Under the pieces are notes generated by a model that was not told the origin of the DNA, searched no databases, and saw only the letters and a program-made list of their open reading frames with translations. DNA of 64,000 bases from Anaeramoeba flamelloides (taxonomy: Eukaryota > Metamonada > Anaeramoebidae): the NCBI GenBank assembly GCA_027625915.1, contig JANTQA010000016.1, positions 749,001 through 813,000 on the forward strand, given 5' to 3'. Of the stretch, positions 1 through 10,704 are shown piece after piece. The position numbers were made by a program, and so were the translations under genes. Within the stretch, counting starts at the first letter, position 1, and each line of letters opens with the position of its first letter.

Positions 1-480
1 TTTTTGTTTATTTCAAAAATTTTAAAAAACCTAAAGAAAGTGTACTAGGTGTGGTAGAGTGCCTAGATTTTCTATAATTCAAAAAAAATGGAGAAAAATC
101 AAAGATTTTGCCCAATTCTTTTAAATTCTGGAAAATCTAAAGGAGGTTTTTTTTAATTTACTAAATAAAATGAAAAAATATGAAGTTTTTTTTTATTTAT
201 GGGTTTAAAAAAAAACTAACAGTTCTTTTCTTGAGATTTTATGCTTTATCTATAAAACCAGTGGATTTTACAAATATATAAAAAACTCAAGAATGGTTAA
301 AGGCAGTTATCCAGAATTTAAAAGAATCAAGGAAAATAATCTATATTTTCCCCTATTTTTTTAAATTCTTGAAAACCTAACGAAAGTGTCTATAGAGTAC
401 CGTCAAGTGCCTAAGTTTTTTTTTTACAAGTTTTCTATTTATTTGAAAAATCAATAGATTTTCGTTAGGTTTTCATAAGG
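1..480. repeat. Tandem/dispersed stem-loop repeat (family G), about two units
   Basis: Two related units sit in tandem. Each starts with a segment like GTAGAGTGCCTAG (around 55 and 390) followed by a T-run, then a stem-loop in which a CCAGAATTnAAAAGAA arm pairs with a TTCTTTTAAATTCTGG arm. A CCTAACG border follows (near 378, inverted near 463). The same unit recurs at 17,726-17,925 and 35,065-35,170, and in worn form near 27,000-27,300 and 54,600. It is a non-coding dispersed element. I could not fix its exact ends or target duplication. Confidence 0.55.
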
Positions 481-759
481 TTTTTGAAATAAACATAAAA
501 TATATTAAATATTCTGTTAATTACAAAAAGTAAAAAAAAAAAACCTTAAAAAAAAAAACGAAAAAAATATTTTTTTTTCAATGCGAATCATCAAATAATT
601 AACAAAGATTCAAAAATAATTGATTTCTAATTTGAAAGATATTTATCAGATTTCAATACTTTTAAAATATAATAAAACGACTTCTTAGATGTAAAAAAAA
701 ATTTTCAATCTTTTTTAGTATTGAATTAATAAAAAATCTTAATAGAACCTTTTTTATTA

Positions 760-953
760 CAATCAGTTGCACTTTAAAGACATAAAACTATCTAAAAACT
801 TTAAGGCACAATAAAAAATTCCAAATTAGGCCCAATTTCAAATTTTAGTTAAATAATTTGTGTTAAAATAATTCCAAAATTTGTACCTTAATTTGAAATT
901 TTTTTGTGCCTTAAATTTTATGATAGTTTCTGTATTAAAGGTGGAACCAACTA
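760..953. mobile_element. Palindromic TA-flanked MITE, family B copy 1
   Basis: This is a 194-bp near-palindrome flanked on both sides by TA (758-759 and 954-955). The arms contain repeated AAGGCAC-like motifs, and the outer ends read CAATCAGTTGCAC and, inverted, TAGTTGGTTCCAC. It is clearly related to the sharper copy at 1,794-1,991 but more diverged, so probably older. There is no coding capacity. A Tc1/mariner-type transposase would explain the TA target, but that is inference. Confidence 0.75.
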
Positions 954-955
954 TA

Positions 956-1791
956 AGTTTTCCAACTGTAATTGTAAAATATCTTGAAAAAAAAATTATT
1001 AACAAATCTCTTATCAAAAAATTGTGTTTATTATAAGTAACTTTTTCAAATATTGAAAAATTATCAATTGATTTTTTTTTTTTTTTTGAATTTTTTTTTC
1101 AAGATAGTGTAAGGGTAATTTATAATTAACCTGTGTTGAAATAAGTTTTTTTCATAAAATTGTTTATTTAAATGAAATTCAATTAAACTCTCAAGATTTA
1201 ATTAGGAAATGATATATCCAAATAAGAATTAAATTATTTTCCCCGTTTGAAACTCATGTGAGTTGAAAAAAAAAAAATTAATTCAAAAATACTATTTTTT
1301 TTATCAAAATGTAACAAAAAGAACTTTTTAGATTTTATTTGGAGAGGTTTTGTAAGATAAATAACCACACTTGGGGATATTCATTAATTTTATATTATTA
1401 GTTGTTTATGTTAAGTTGTCCGAGAAAATTATAGTTTCTATTAGACTTGAATGAAATATTTTTTTTTTTTTTGCAAAATGATCAAATAATTTGAAATTTA
1501 ATGTTATTAAAACTGTTAATCAAAAATTAATATTTAGATTTACCTTTCTTTGAAAAGTTTTCATCAAAGAAAAAAACTTGAATTTTCCCATTTTTTAAAT
1601 ATATTGAAGAAATATAATAATTAATGATATGTTCTTTTATCAGTAAATTTTTTTCCAATATATAATTCAAATATAAGTATTGGATTTTTATGTAGGATTT
1701 AATAAAAAATATTATAATTCAAATTGTTTTATTAATATTCACAAATTAATAATGATGCTAAGACTTATTTTCATTTTTGAATTTTTTTTTT
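956..1791. other. AT-rich intergenic DNA, nothing recognised
   Basis: Only A/T runs and short degenerate hairpins are visible. I see no open frame with coding character and no RNA gene. Confidence 0.6.
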
Positions 1792-1793
1792 TA

Positions 1794-1991
1794 CAGTCAG
1801 TTTCACTTTTAAGGCACAAACTTTAAACGAAATTTAAGGCACAAAAAAAATCTCAAATTAAGGCACAAAATTCAGAATTCTAGTAAAAATAAATTGTAAA
1901 AAAAAAATTCCAAATTTTGTGTTTTAATTTGAGATTTTTATTGTGCCTTAAATTTCGTTGAAAGTCTGTGCCTTAAAAGTGAAACTGACTA
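1794..1991. mobile_element. Palindromic TA-flanked MITE, family B copy 2
   Basis: This 198-bp element has inverted arms of about 85 bp and is flanked by TA at 1,792-1,793 and 1,992-1,993. The termini are CAGTCAGTTTCACTTTTAAG and its near-complement. Each arm carries the motif AAGGCACAAA or TTAAGGCAC three times at roughly 25-bp spacing, so one strand can fold into a long hairpin. It is non-coding. The two arms are close to identical, suggesting a fairly recent insertion. Confidence 0.85.
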
Positions 1992-1993
1992 TA

Positions 1994-2340
1994 ATTCCTT
2001 TTCTAAATCTAGAAGAATAGAAACTCGAAACATTAGTTTTCCGAAATTTTATGATTAATATTTATCATCTCCTAAATCAACTATTTTTTAAAAATTTTTA
2101 ATTTCAAGATTAACTCAATAATTAAAAACAAAAAAACGAAAGATTATATTATTTTTGTTTCTTTTTGTAAAGATAATTGTAAGATCGAATATTTCGAATA
2201 TTTGATAAAATTATTTGTCAAAAAAATCTATTAGTTTATTTTTAGAATTTTTAAATAAATTGAATATTTTAAACTTTTATTGGACATTTTTTGACGAATT
2301 CGATAATTATATTTTGCAACTTTAATGTTGGTAGAACGTT
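1994..2340 (-). repeat. Worn partial copy of the TTAA element family C
   Basis: Segments such as CAAGATTAACTCAATAATTA, followed by a stretch resembling the region after 32,030, align with the inside of the element at 31,734-32,488. Neither TTAA terminus is recognisable. It abuts the family B MITE. Confidence 0.35.
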
Positions 2341-2621
2341 GTTTTGTTTTGAGATTTTTTACAAAATTTTGATATTATGTTGAAAATTTTAATTTTATTT
2401 TTTCGGAGTAAAATAATAATTACTTTTGTCTACAAGAAAATCAAATATCTATTCATAAATATTTAAAATTTTTAACGAAGTTTTTTATTGTAAATTATGA
2501 TCTTATTGTGTATATGTTTCGAGATTTGAACTTGGATTTAATTTCTCTGTTTAATTAATTTAAATTTTGTTTTTTGGATATTTGAAAATGAGTTATTTCA
2601 TAAATGTGGAGATTAAATATC

Positions 2622-2673
2622 TTTTGCTTTATATAAAAGAATTTATAAAAGAAAAAAGAGACTCAAAATGTAC
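2622..2673 (+). promoter_or_regulatory. Conserved 52-bp upstream block of tRNA-Val copy 1
   Basis: The 52 bases before the tRNA are almost the same as those before the second copy (5,411-5,462), at identical spacing, while DNA further upstream is unrelated. The block contains a TATA-like TTTATAAAAG about 30 bp before the gene and GACTCAAAATGTAC at its border. This suits an external Pol III promoter element, or simply the edge of the duplicated unit. Confidence 0.5.
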
Positions 2674-2745
2674 AGATTTGTGGCGCAGTGGTAGCGCGTT
2701 CGCCTAACACGCGAAAGGTCCACGGTTCGAAACCGTGCAGATCTA
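2674..2745 (+). tRNA. tRNA-Val (anticodon AAC), copy 1
   Basis: This is a complete 72-nt cloverleaf without intron. The acceptor stem AGATTTG pairs with CAGATCT (one G-U), the D stem is GCGC/GCGC, and the anticodon stem is TTCGC/GCGAA with loop CTAACAC (anticodon AAC at 2,706-2,708). The T stem is CACGG/CCGTG with loop TTCGAAA, and the discriminator base is A. The internal A box TGGCGCAGTGG and B box GGTTCGAAACC are intact, and a T-run follows within five bases as a Pol III terminator. The CCA end is not encoded, as expected for a nuclear eukaryotic tRNA. The gene is identical to the copy at 5,463. Confidence 0.97.
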
Positions 2746-5410
2746 TTTTTTATTTTTTTTTCTCTTGAAAACTTTTTTTAATTCTGTATCAAAATAAGGA
2801 TATCATAAAACTGGTTCATTGGTGTTCAGAGAAATAACTATGAACAATCTTTAACTTTATAGAAATGTACACATAATAATTATAAAATTTTTACTATTGT
2901 AATTCTATTTTTTTTTACAATTTTAGATCACAAAACACAATTAACCGTATTGAAAACTCTTTTTGTTTTTGAAAAAGATGGAAAACAAATAAATAATTAT
3001 CTTATTTTTTCGAAAGAAAATAACAAAAGTTTGAAAAAAATATATGATAACAATTTTCCATTTTTTATAAAGATCCAGATTACTGTGATATCTGAAAAAA
3101 GATTATCATCTTAAAAGAATGAAAAGTTAAATGATCTTACTAACAATCTAAATCATTGATTTTGTTTCAAAAAGTTTTTCATTTAGATAGAAAACTTTTT
3201 TTTCAAAACAAATTTAAATTTATGAAAAAAATAACCAAAAATTGAAAAATACCAGCAAGTATTCGATCCTCTTCATATTCAAGTATTGTAGAGCTAAAGA
3301 TGAGAATATAAATATACTTCAACATAATTTTGAGGGGGAGTTCACCAAGAAGTAAACAAAATCGAATTTAATTTTGCTTACTTTTTTTTCAAGATATTTG
3401 AAAAGTATTTTATTTTCCTCAATCAAAAAAAATAAAAAAATTTACAATAGTTTGATTTTCCTTTCAATAATCAATTAAAGGTTTTTTTTTTTTGAAATAT
3501 TGTATTTCAACTCTATTAAAACATAAAAGCAAGGCAATCTTTTGAAAGATAATATTATCTCAAACACTTTAAATGAGGTTTGGTTAAGCAAGTAAGTACA
3601 TTTTACGATTTTTAAAAATTTTAATTTTTTAAATATTACTAAAAATTATTTTTACAAGTACTACCAAATATTGAAACTTTGAAACCAAAATATCATTGGT
3701 TGTTCTATTTATGATGAAAAAGAAAACGAACCGAAAGTAATTCAGAGTTGAATCTTTCATTTTTTGAATTTTTTGAACATTTTTTTTGATTAAATTTTTG
3801 TTTTTATTAAATTTTGGTTTTGGATCGAGAAATGTGTTTACTGGAAATGACTGAAATTAAATCAAAGAGTAAACCAAAAAAAAATAGTCCCGAAAAGGTG
3901 TGTATTTGAAACAAATATTTTCTTTTCGAAGACCCAAAACGAAAGATCAATTTTCCAAATAAATTTGTTGAAATCAAGTATGAAAATGAAAAAAAAATAC
4001 ACCAAAAGCCTATTTTTGAAAGATTTGTTATCTTTATCTTCTTAATTTGAAAGCAAAAAATTTAAAACCTTGAATTTCTCACATCATTACGATTTATTAT
4101 TATTTTACCCTAACATTTTTTGACAAATTGCCTTCAAAATTCAAATTTTGAATATTTTGATCAAAACAAAACCAAAATAAAGATTACTATTTCAAAAATT
4201 ATAATATGAGAATTGAATTTTCAGAATCAAAAAACATTTAAAAAATATTCAGCCCAATATAAAAGAAAAATTTTGAAAATATTTCAATCAGATTCAGTAT
4301 TATTTTTAATTTTTGATTTTAATATAAAATAAATAATTATTAAATCAAACACAATACATCTTTATGTAGAAGATAAATTTTATAAATATCCTTTTCCCTG
4401 AACCCAATCAATAATTAGAAGAATCAAATTAAAATAGGATTTTTATATTCATTTAATAAATTCTAAAGAAATAAAAAGAAATTTGTTTCTCAAAAATTTT
4501 CAAAACAAAAGTATTTCCATGAAGAATTAAAAATAAAACTCAAATTAAAAATGGGTAATTTTCTCAAATTTTACAGATAAGATCAAGAAATAAATGATAT
4601 TTATTTATTTTTTCTTGATCAATTTTTTCATTTTTTTGCACTCCATTTTTTAGTTGGTATAAAAATATATTATAATTGGATAGATTACACTTTCATATTT
4701 ATAAACAATTTCAATACATTTTGGAAAAGAAATGATTTGAAGAATTCTGTTTCGAATAAATGGTGGCACTTAAAATTTGAAAAATTGACTTACCCGCTTA
4801 ATTAGGTTCACAAATCAGAAAAAATCCTTTTGTTCATAATTTCAAATTTTAAATTTTGATATTTTACTAGAATAATGTTTTTATATTTACTACTTACTTA
4901 AGTAATTGGAAGACAACAGTATGTTTTAAAATAATGTAGCGTTTTGGTTAAAATATAAAACACATAAAAAATTAAAAGAACAGTATAATAAATGGTTTAT
5001 GGTAGACAAAATTTAATTTGATTATTGTTTTATTAAAAGAGAAATTTTTATTCTTTTTAATTTGAATTTTTTATTTTTTGAACATTTTTTTAGCTTGGAT
5101 CAAGACATTTAAATTGTTTAAATTGATACTAATATGTCAAAAATTGTTTGGGTTTTTTGAAATAGTTTTGGAAAAGATTGTTTTGTAAGTGAAAATGAGA
5201 TGATTTTATTGAAAAAATGGTATTTCTCAATAAATTTGTCTTTTATTGTTCTGTTTTGGTTGTTAAATTATGGAGTAAGTTTACAATCGATTCACTAAGT
5301 TTGTATTTTTTGGAAAATGATTTTAATAGTTTGATTCATTGTTTGAAGTTAGTGATTCGAAGTAGTCGAGAAATGAATTTTTCAAAAAGTTTTGGATTGA
5401 TTATTAACGT
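2746..5410. other. AT-rich intergenic DNA between the two tRNA genes
   Basis: No convincing gene. A stretch of about 42 open codons ends near 3,354 (+) after a slightly GC-richer segment (3,250-3,350), but it is too short to call. A 77-codon open frame just before the second tRNA (5,217-5,450) has no coding character beyond length. Confidence 0.5.
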
Positions 5411-5462
5411 TTTTGCTAAAGATAAAAAAATTTATAAAAGAAAAAAGTGACTCAAAATGTAC
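5411..5462 (+). promoter_or_regulatory. Conserved 52-bp upstream block of tRNA-Val copy 2
   Basis: It matches the block before copy 1 with about five or six differences, including the TTTATAAAAG and GACTCAAAATGTAC segments at the same distance from the tRNA. Confidence 0.5.
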
Positions 5463-5534
5463 AGATTTGTGGCGCAGTGGTAGCGCGTTCGCCTAACACG
5501 CGAAAGGTCCACGGTTCGAAACCGTGCAGATCTA
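5463..5534 (+). tRNA. tRNA-Val (anticodon AAC), copy 2
   Basis: It is base-for-base identical to the tRNA at 2,674-2,745, with the same cloverleaf, AAC anticodon, A and B boxes and trailing T-run. Same orientation, 2.8 kb downstream. Identity includes the first bases of the 3' flank. Confidence 0.97.
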
Positions 5535-6681
5535 TTTTTATGCTTTTTTTTATTGTTGGTATGCTGAGTATTAGATTTGAGAGACAAACATATTGAAAAT
5601 CATTCGATTTGTTTTGAAGGTTGATCATTTTCAGATCTACAATCGAGATTCATAAAACGAAATCCTTTTTTTTTAATTAATTATCCGCCTTTGAGTAACT
5701 TGTTTTAAAGATCGAAATTATTTATTGTTGATTTATTCCAATTGGGTATTATTTCTATGTTTGTTTGTTCAATTCCTTTTCTTGTCTTTTGATTTTTGAA
5801 ACACTGATGTTTTGCAACGAAAAGAATTGAAAATATTAAATTCCAAGATCACAGAAAAGAATTTGCTAATTCATCATAAACAAACCCCAGGATCTTTACA
5901 AACTAAATTTGATATAATTTTTTATGAGATTTAATTACACTTTCTTCTTTGAACGTTTGAAATCAAATTTTTATTTGATTTTTTTGATTTTTATACTATT
6001 TTTCTTTTTTTTTTGAAAAACAAATGTTTTTTGGTTGGTTGGAAAATGCTGTGATCTTAGATCCAAAAAGTTTCGTTTTTTTGGTTTGGTTTTTGTTGCT
6101 CTACACCATACATTTTTTCGTTTCATCTTTTTGTTATTTTTGATCAAAATTTTTTCTTTTTAATGAATAGTTTTATGTATTTGGGATTGGTCTTATCAAG
6201 AAATCAATGAGTGTTTGAGTTTATTAAAAAGAACTGTTTTTCATAGGTTGTATTTTTCTTTTTAATTTACACAGGCCATAAAAGGGGGGTAAATACTTTG
6301 ATAACTGCTTCTCTTGATTATTTTATAATCTTAATAGTTGGTGTTATCGGAACTTTTCCTTGGTTTGTCTTTTTCTCTTTATTGTTTAAAATTTTTGGAT
6401 TGAAAAAAAATTCAATTAAATAATCAAAAAAAAAAAAAATGAAAACGTTTTGGATAATACACTACAAAAAAACTAATGACTTAAGCAAAGCTTTTCACTT
6501 TTATAACACGTCTTCACTCTTGAAAAGTCTTGGAAAGTATTTGTAATGTTTGTCAATTGGCTGGAAGTGTTTGAGAGTTTGAAAAAACTGAAAGCTTATT
6601 AAAAGACATGAAATTTTTTTTAGTGTAACAATCCCCTTATAACATTTCCAGTTCATTTTTCCTCTGTTTAGAAACAATTTG
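5535..6681. other. AT-rich intergenic DNA, nothing recognised
   Basis: Mixed A/T tracts with a short G-run near 6,283. No coding-like segment or RNA gene seen. Confidence 0.55.
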
Positions 6682-7280
6682 TTATTTTTGAAAAGAAAAG
6701 AATGTTTGGGTGAGTTTCTTCATTTTAATGAGTTGATGAGCAAAGTAGGGACTTTTATTTGAAAGGAGTAACAAAGTTATTCTCTCATTTTTAATTGTTA
6801 ACTTTACTTCATTAAGTAATAATTCCTCCTCTCTTTCAAATATTGCCAAACATAGGATATATTTAAAGTGGTATGTTTTTAACTGTTGTTGATTATTTAA
6901 TTTTTGGAGATTATCTAAACTATCTTTCATAATAATTGGCCCATTAAAAATCAAATTTTAAATAAAAATATTTTTAATAATTGATGTTATCTATTATAAT
7001 ATAAAAATTTAGATTTTAATATTCAATACTATACTCAAGAGATATTTATTTTTTGTCTAAAAATAAAAGAAAGAAAAATAAAAAAAACTGTTAAAAAAAT
7101 TGGGCCATTTATTTTGAATTAAGCATTACATGAAAAATAGACTATTTAAATAAGTAAAAAAAAAAACCTATTTATCGATTCTCCTTCCATTTTAAAAACT
7201 AAATCTAATCTCTTTTTCATATTTGAAACCAAATTTTGCATTAATTCATCGGTTACTTCTTTCAAATTTTTCATTTTCAT
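6682..7280 (-). CDS. Possible two-exon BTB-like protein (fragment or short gene)
   Basis: On the minus strand, ATG at 7,280 opens a 113-bp exon to 7,168 (MKMKNLKEVTDELMQNL...) that ends AATAG|GTTTTT. A second exon from 6,919 (after ATAG) to a stop at 6,682 joins in phase. It reads through LDNLQKLNNQQQLKTYHFKY and then EVKLTIKNERI...LLSNKSPYF, a pattern like the start of a BTB/POZ domain (strand, strand, 'sRSpyF' helix). The frame stops soon afterwards, so only the first half of a BTB fold would be present. A worn copy of the second exon lies at 53,587-53,830, so this may be one of a multi-copy set. Family assignment is inference from motif shape alone. Homopolymer errors could have shortened it. 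Confidence 0.4.
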
Positions 7281-7599
7281 TTTCCATTTTAACAAAACAC
7301 TGTTGAAAAAATAAAAAAGAGAAAAAATGATTTATTTGCAAACTTTTCATTGTGAGAGGAAAAACTTCAAAACAATATAAAAGCAATCCATTATTCAAAT
7401 GTAAGGTGGGCCATTTATTATGAAATTTAGTTTATATTGTCTTTCTTAGAAAATTTAGGTTTCTTTTGGATTGTTGGATTTTTCAACAATTACTTTTAGT
7501 TTTTAATAAGTTTTTTATTTGACAAATAAATTTACAAATCAAATTATCGTTCAATAAAATACTCAAAATAATTTCTACTGATGATATTAACTTTGTATA

Positions 7600-7830
7600 T
7601 AAAAATAAATAATTTTTGATATCTAAGAATAAAAAATCATTGGATTTTTTTGAGGTTGGTGACTTGGATTATTTGTAAGAAAAAAAAATCCTTTAATTAA
7701 AATATTGAAGAACTGATAGATCTGGAATTTTTTTATGAACATCCTAAGAATATTTTGAATAATACACTCAAAAATAAAATTTTATCAAAATTGGATATCC
7801 ATATGAAAGAGTTTCCAAAAAAAAAAAAAA
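7600..7830. repeat. Dispersed repeat shared with 54,000-54,190
   Basis: Segments such as GAAGAACTGATAGATCT and AAAATTTTATCAAAATT occur in the same order and orientation at both places, next to the BTB-like sequence in both. The two loci therefore share a duplicated unit, with about 0.6 kb extra in this copy. Confidence 0.45.
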
Positions 7831-7896
7831 AACCAGTGCAGGTCTATTCACAACAAGATTAGTATAATAATTGTTGTATATTTTCTTTTTCTTTAA

Positions 7897-8649
7897 AAGG
7901 TTAGTGCCTATCAAGGAGAAGCCTAAGATCAAAATATGTTATTAATGTGGATAAATGAATTCGTGCTAAATGGTTAAAATGTCTCTCAGAAATCGATTAG
8001 TCAAGTATTAATATTTGTTGATTATCATCAATTTAAAATGATCCTTTGTATTAGTAAAAACCCCAACAATTTCAGATAAAAAAAAATCTAAATTTTGAAA
8101 TAAATTTAAAGGTTGAATTATCAATATCCAGACTACAAAGTTGCAAAATATATTTCTTAAATTTGTTGCAAATTTTAGATTAATTGCTAAAAAATTTAAT
8201 TTTTAGCTAAAAAAATTAAATAATTAACTAATAAATTTTTTGACAAATTATTTCTCAAATCATGCAAATATATTGATGCTACAATTATCTTTATCAAAAG
8301 CAAACAAAAATAATCAGTCTTTGTACTTTTATTTTGATGATTATTGAATTAATCTTTGAAATTCAAAAATTATAAAATAGTTACTTTAGAACGTTTTAAA
8401 TCTGAATTTTTAAATACCAGAATACTGTTATTTTGAGTTTCTATTTTTTAGATTTAGAAAAAGGAATTTAAAAAACAATTTCTAAAATGAAATTTTTTAA
8501 TACTGTTCATTAAAAAATGTAATATTTATTGTGTAATAAGATTTATAATATGATAGTTTACAGCTATTTGGGACAGGGTGTGCTAATATCATTTACACCG
8601 AATTACAACATACTTTAGTTATAAAGAAATCTATGTTGACGCTAATCCC
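7897..8649 (+). mobile_element. TTAA-flanked non-autonomous element, family C copy 1
   Basis: This 753-bp element is bounded by TTAA (7,893-7,896 and 8,650-8,653). The right end, inverted, reads GGGATTAGCGTC; the left reads AAGGTTAGTGCC. Subterminal inverted repeats carry a TTTACAC/GTGTAAAT-type motif. A partner of 755 bp lies inverted at 31,734-32,488. The TTAA target suggests a piggyBac-type transposase supplied elsewhere. No open frame is present. Confidence 0.7.
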
Positions 8650-8653
8650 TTAA

Positions 8654-10036
8654 GTAAACTTGGATTTTTTTGAAATTATTTCAAATATTCAAAGTTTTCA
8701 AAAGATCTTAATCCAATACCTGTCAATTTAAAGGTTTATACAATCAAAGTTTTAAAAAACTTGAAATTTAAACCCCTTTTGGGTTTTACTTTTCATAAAA
8801 GTAGTTTCATGTTTTAGAAGTTCAATAAATATTTTTCTCTTCATAACTTTAAAAGTTCAAATAAATCCCAAATATTATATTTGACCCATTTTTTTATTTC
8901 CCTTTTTTAATTTGAAAAAAAAAAGCATTTTTTAAAGTATTTAGAATTTGAAAAGAATATAGAAAAATACTAGAAATTGAACTATTGCAAATTGTGAAGC
9001 TGAAATTTTTAAAAAGTATTTTATATGGATTTGGTTATTATTGTTATGAATTAAACAAAAAAAAAACACTATAATAAAGATTTGGGCCTTTAGAAGTGGT
9101 GGTGGTATAATTCCTATTAATAGAATATAACATAGATATTTTAAACATATTATAAATTTGAAAAGTAAGACATATTTCAAAAAATGCATATTTCGGATGT
9201 ATATTCTTCAATTTGAAAATTGAACAAATAAAGTTTTTCATTCAAACGGGCAATATTGTGGTAAATTAATTACAAGTATTTAAATACTTTTAATAGATAA
9301 TTCAAGATAAACTTATTTTGAGAAATTTCAAAATTGTAATCAATTTTTAACATTTTTTCACATTTTGCTTTTTTTCTGTTTTTTATTTAATCAGGAGTTC
9401 ATTTAGTAATTTTTTTTAATTGTAAGACCCATATTCACTAGGTAGAAACTTGTAAATCTATTGTTAATAAAACAGTGGAATTTTTTGTAGACAATAAATA
9501 GTTAATCCGATTGTATTTTTCTTTTTTAATTCAATTCAAGATCTAAGTGAACTTTGTGTTTTTTTTATCAAGCTAGGGTAAGAATTTGATGATTCCTATT
9601 TTTAAGAAATTATATTGATTGAATAATTTTTTTTCACTTTCAAAAGGATATCAATTATCATTTGGTGTTTATTATTCTACTTATTTCTGATTGTTTCTAC
9701 AGAGGACACTTATATAAAATAATTGGTATTTGAAAAAAAATGATAGGCCCCTTTGACAAAAATAAAGTTTACTTCAGAAATAACAACCTTTTTTCTTGGA
9801 TAAGGTACTTACAATCTTTTAAACAAAATTAAAAAAATATTTTTTTAAAAAAAAAAGAGTTTTTTTGGTTTATATTTTTGATCGGCTATACAAATTCACT
9901 TATCAAGCCCTTGTAAATATGACTAGAAACATGTTTATCTTATTGACTTTTCATTGATACAATTATCAGTTTTTTTGTTCTAATGTTATCAAAATGTATG
10001 TTGAAAAGATTAATCTGTGTTTCAAAATAAAAAGTG

Positions 10037-10067
<31 letters not shown>

Positions 10068-10700
10068 GACCTAACATTAACGGATTATTAAAATGATAAT
10101 AAAACATTAGTAAGAATAGTACTAGTTTTTTAAAGTGCTATTATTCACTGAAAAATTCTAATAATAAAGGATCAAATTGGAAAATTTATCTCAAGAAATT
10201 AAGTAAATTTTATTTTCATAAATTTTTATCAAAAAACAAAAAATTTCAAAAAAACTCATAGAGAAAAATTCTGAAAAAATTGCATTCTTTATTTAATATT
10301 TACTCTGAAAAAATCAAGAATTGTACCTCCAAAATTGATTTGAACTTTGATATATTACTGTACAGTGAATTGGGTGTTACATTGGAACAAAGAAGAAAAA
10401 AAAGAACAGATTATATTTTGAAACACCCATTACAGTTGTTGGTACAACCATTATTTTGATGACTATTATAAATGTGCAAAATATTTTAATTTCCTTAATA
10501 ATGAAACTATCTATTCAGTCTTACTCTTTGAGGGGTGATAAGTAGGTTTTATAGGGTAGAATAATAATTCAAAAGGAAAAAAAAAATCTCACATTTATAT
10601 CAAAAATAACTTAGTATTATTTCTTTTTTAGAATATCATATTTGCCTTTACAACCATTTTAAAAAAGTTAAGGCTTTTTTAAAACTTTTTTAGAATCGAG
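8654..10700. other. AT-rich intergenic DNA with (TA)n and repeat family R relic
   Basis: A TA dinucleotide run lies at 10,039-10,064. The part 9,290-9,770 resembles a dispersed sequence also seen at 18,440-18,910, 27,540-28,275 and 34,100-34,750 (shared GGATATCAA and ACAAAGTTTA segments). Open frames on the minus strand at 8,941-9,241 are low-complexity and not convincing. Confidence 0.45.
10039..10064. repeat. (TA)13 microsatellite
   Basis: Uninterrupted TA run. Confidence 0.9.
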
Positions 10701-10704
10701 GAAT

